Origin: DSBN01 sp041686355
GTDB lineage: Bacteria; Spirochaetota; Spirochaetia; DSM-16054; Sediminispirochaetaceae
Reading direction: 5' to 3'
DNA length: 16,621 bases
Assembly (NCBI GenBank): GCA_041686355.1
Contig: JAWLDZ010000050.1
Location: 1 to 16,621 of the forward strand
A program made the translations under genes and the position numbers. The notes beneath the pieces were generated by a model. That model did no database searches, was not told the origin of the DNA, and saw nothing but the letters and a program-made list of their open reading frames with translations. The first letter of the stretch is position 1. Every line of letters begins with the position of its first letter. Shown here in pieces: positions 15,120 to 16,621 of the stretch.

Positions 15120-16337
15120 TTAGTTTGGGTCTTTATACTCGATCCACTCACTGACTGGATACCATTCGCCGTTTTGAACTTCCATAACATACATACTCTG
15201 CTTACCAAGGCGGCAGGTGGTGTCGTTAGGATCATACTTACCATAGGTCACACCCAGTGCAAGATATCCGTCCCAACCGTTCATGCTCTCGAGGGCCTCC
15301 ACCAGTGCTTCCCGCGTTAAATCTTCACCAGCTCGTTTTGCCGCTTCGGTAAAAATTTCCGCAGCCACCATACCGGCTACACCATAGGCATTCGGTACGG
15401 CACCTTCTTCCTCAACATATTCGGCATACCACTGCCAGGGTGGAAAATCCGGATTGTCAAAGTCGGCCAGCACCCATGCCATCGACTGAACATTTTCCAT
15501 CACATCGGCTCCCAGCGCATCTATGAGGGTTTGGTCGGCGTTGGCGTAGGTTAACAGTTTGGTCGGTTCGGTCAAGCCGAACTCATATGCCTGTTCAAGA
15601 AACTGATCGCTCTGGGGGCGAAACAGTACGGTCATCACACCGTCCACATCGGCACTTTCAAAGCGACTGATGGCGGTAGAAAAATCGGTGTCTCCGCTTT
15701 CAACTGAAATCGCCTCAACGATCTCCGCATCAGGATACATTTCGATAGTTTCCATCATCGAATCGTAGGCATTCTGTCCATCCTCTGCTGCCCTGTAAAG
15801 GACACCGAGGCGCTTATGACCAAGCTCTTCTACCATGTAATTAACCATCAGGTTTCCTTCCAGAAGGTAATTCGGCTGGAAGGGAAACACATATTCCTTT
15901 GGTGGCACAGCAAGTTCAGTGGCACCGCCGCCCTGATATACAAAGGGCACCCCACCATCGTTCAAATAATCCATAACCGCCAGTACGTTGGGCGAGCCGA
16001 GACTTCCGACCATGGCGAACACCCCATCGCGCTCCACCATCCGGCGGGTTAAAGTCGTGGTGCTCGAAGGATCAAACTGATCGTCCGCCACTTGCAGATT
16101 TACCTTACGTCCGTGAATCCCCCCCTCTTTGTTCACATGGGCAAAATAGGCTTGCATACCCTCCGCCAAGGGAGTTCCAATACTCGCTACCGGCCCGGAT
16201 AGAGCCTGGGTACTACCAATAAGTATCTCATCCTCACTTACTCCGGGCGAACCTTCTTGTTGGCCCCCACCGAATACCGGCATAAGCAAGACAAGACAAA
16301 AAGCTACGCTTAAGAGCATCATTTTTCTATTTCTCAT
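15120..16337 (-). CDS. livK: Periplasmic branched-chain-amino-acid-type substrate-binding protein (LivK-like)
   Basis: The 405-residue secreted receptor has a signal peptide (basic 2-5, hydrophobic 7-22) ending near PVFGGGQQEG. There is no Cys, so it is probably soluble rather than a lipoprotein. The type I periplasmic-binding fold begins EILIGSTQALSGPVASIGTPLAEGMQAYFAHVNKEGGIHGRKV, with the ligand-contacting Ser-Gly segment, then VGSLGSPNVLAVMDYLN, GVPFVYQGGG and YGVAGMVAAEIFTEAAKRAGEDLTREALVEALESM. This is the COG0683 branch, which binds amino acids but also amides, urea and aromatic compounds. The mature start matches receptors common in spirochaetes. AAGGAG lies about 6 bases before the ATG. 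It is the promoter-proximal gene of the operon and the only subunit likely to define the ligand for the fused hydrolase. Confidence 0.93.
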   Translation of the reverse strand: MRNRKMMLLSVAFCLVLLMPVFGGGQQEGSPGVSEDEILIGSTQALSGPVASIGTPLAEGMQAYFAHVNKEGGIHGRKVNLQVADDQFDPSSTTTLTRRMVERDGVFAMVGSLGSPNVLAVMDYLNDGGVPFVYQGGGATELAVPPKEYVFPFQPNYLLEGNLMVNYMVEELGHKRLGVLYRAAEDGQNAYDSMMETIEMYPDAEIVEAISVESGDTDFSTAISRFESADVDGVMTVLFRPQSDQFLEQAYEFGLTEPTKLLTYANADQTLIDALGADVMENVQSMAWVLADFDNPDFPPWQWYAEYVEEEGAVPNAYGVAGMVAAEIFTEAAKRAGEDLTREALVEALESMNGWDGYLALGVTYGKYDPNDTTCRLGKQSMYVMEVQNGEWYPVSEWIEYKDPN

Positions 16338-16370
16338 GGTCTCTCCTTTTAATAAAATTTCAAAAACTAA

Positions 16371-16460
16371 TCAAATTCGGTTTACACCGTATTTCCACAT
16401 AAGCAAAATCATGGCCAATTCAGTCATAATTACAAGCAAGGCTATCACGGTTGCTATCAC
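16371..16460 (-). CDS. Possible 29-residue membrane peptide upstream of livK
   Basis: A short minus-strand frame opens at a GTG (16458-16460) and ends at a TGA (16371-16373), reading MIATVIALLVIMTELAMILL then MWKYGVNRI. That is one hydrophobic helix of about 20 residues followed by a polar, basic end. AAAGAG lies 7 bases upstream of the GTG. The frame stays open further upstream (NEKSLL just before) but has no standard start there. Function is unknown. It could be a leader peptide or small membrane protein, or an AT-rich leader that happens to be open. Confidence 0.25.
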   Translation of the reverse strand: MIATVIALLVIMTELAMILLMWKYGVNRI

Positions 16461-16505
16461 TAATAAACTCTTTTCATTTATAGCCTCTCAGTAATCCTAA
16501 TCTTC

Positions 16506-16537
16506 AAATTGTTTTTGATACATGAATCTATTCTCAC
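16506..16537. repeat. Direct repeat copy 1, overlapping the livK promoter -10
   Basis: This 32-base unit starts AAATTG, has the core ACATGAATC (16520-16528) and ends TCTCAC. It matches copy 2 at 16570-16599 in the first five, the central nine and the last six bases. It spans the predicted -10 box and start site of the operon promoter, so it may be a binding site for a regulator. Confidence 0.5.
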
Positions 16538-16558
16538 CCTAAGTTTGTAAATCGTCAA
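16530..16558 (-). promoter_or_regulatory. Predicted promoter of the livK-G-F-H-M operon
   Basis: On the minus strand TTGACG (16553-16558; 5/6 to the -35 consensus), 17 bases, then GAGAAT (16530-16535; 4/6). Transcription would start near 16523, leaving a leader of about 185 bases before livK. Its -10 lies inside one of two direct repeats. Confidence 0.45.
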
Positions 16559-16569
16559 GTTTTTTCTAT

Positions 16570-16599
16570 AAATTTTTTGTAACATGAATCATCTCTCAC
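16570..16599. repeat. Direct repeat copy 2, upstream of the livK promoter -35
   Basis: This 30-base unit starts AAATTT, has the core ACATGAATC (16582-16590) and ends TCTCAC. Its core lies 62 bases from that of copy 1, about six helical turns, so both cores face the same side of the DNA. It lies just upstream of the -35 box. Confidence 0.5.
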
Positions 16600-16621
16600 A
16601 TATTACAAAGAAAAACCGCCG

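Noticed and set aside
14745..15320. 191-codon plus-strand frame spanning livG and the livK-livG gap
   Set aside because: It is antisense to livG and livK, with low-complexity basic composition and no start signal.

Overview
The window reads as a piece of a free-living, Gram-negative-type bacterial chromosome, most likely a spirochaete of the Spirochaetales (inference). Three things suggest this: a substrate-binding protein whose signal peptide ends in a GGGQQEG-type mature start, a secreted protein with a discoidin-like module of the kind often labelled 'NADase-type glycan-binding' in spirochaetes, and a stand-alone Cache/HAMP methyl-accepting chemotaxis protein. GC content and gene density are moderate. 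No rRNA, tRNA, CRISPR array or intact insertion sequence was seen.

Positions 1-1545 are an accessory patch. It holds the tail of an antitoxin followed by an overlapping MazF/PemK toxin, a PIN-domain toxin with an overlapping small helical partner, and a truncated Uma2-type nuclease remnant on the minus strand. Positions 1546-5088 hold a minus-strand MoxR AAA+ ATPase / DUF58 / multi-membrane-span protein operon with a good promoter at about 5142-5170. Positions 5430-6700 hold a lone plus-strand lipoprotein esterase. It is flanked by a 7-base complementary pair (GTTATAC before the gene, GTATAAC just after it) and by larger imperfect palindromes, which is the layout expected of an integron gene cassette. 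Positions 6919-8466 are a chemoreceptor, 8497-9414 an auxin-efflux-carrier-family permease facing it, and 9741-10847 the secreted discoidin-like protein.

Positions 10854-16337 are a complete branched-chain-amino-acid-type (HAAT) ABC importer operon on the minus strand, in the order binding protein (livK), ATPase (livG), ATPase (livF), permease (livH), permease (livM). The junctions are overlapping or a few bases long except for a 120-base gap after livK, which carries a strong hairpin. The last gene is unusual: the LivM permease continues in frame into a complete alpha/beta hydrolase with an apparently intact Ser-Asp-His triad. The transporter may therefore deliver an ester or amide directly to a membrane-tethered cytoplasmic hydrolase. 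This fusion is the strongest candidate for an undescribed system here.

Upstream of livK the window ends in a regulatory region. It holds a sigma70-type promoter, two approximately 30-base direct repeats about 62 bases apart, and a possible 29-residue membrane peptide. No database search was possible. Family names rest on motifs and general family knowledge, and start sites on ribosome-binding sites.
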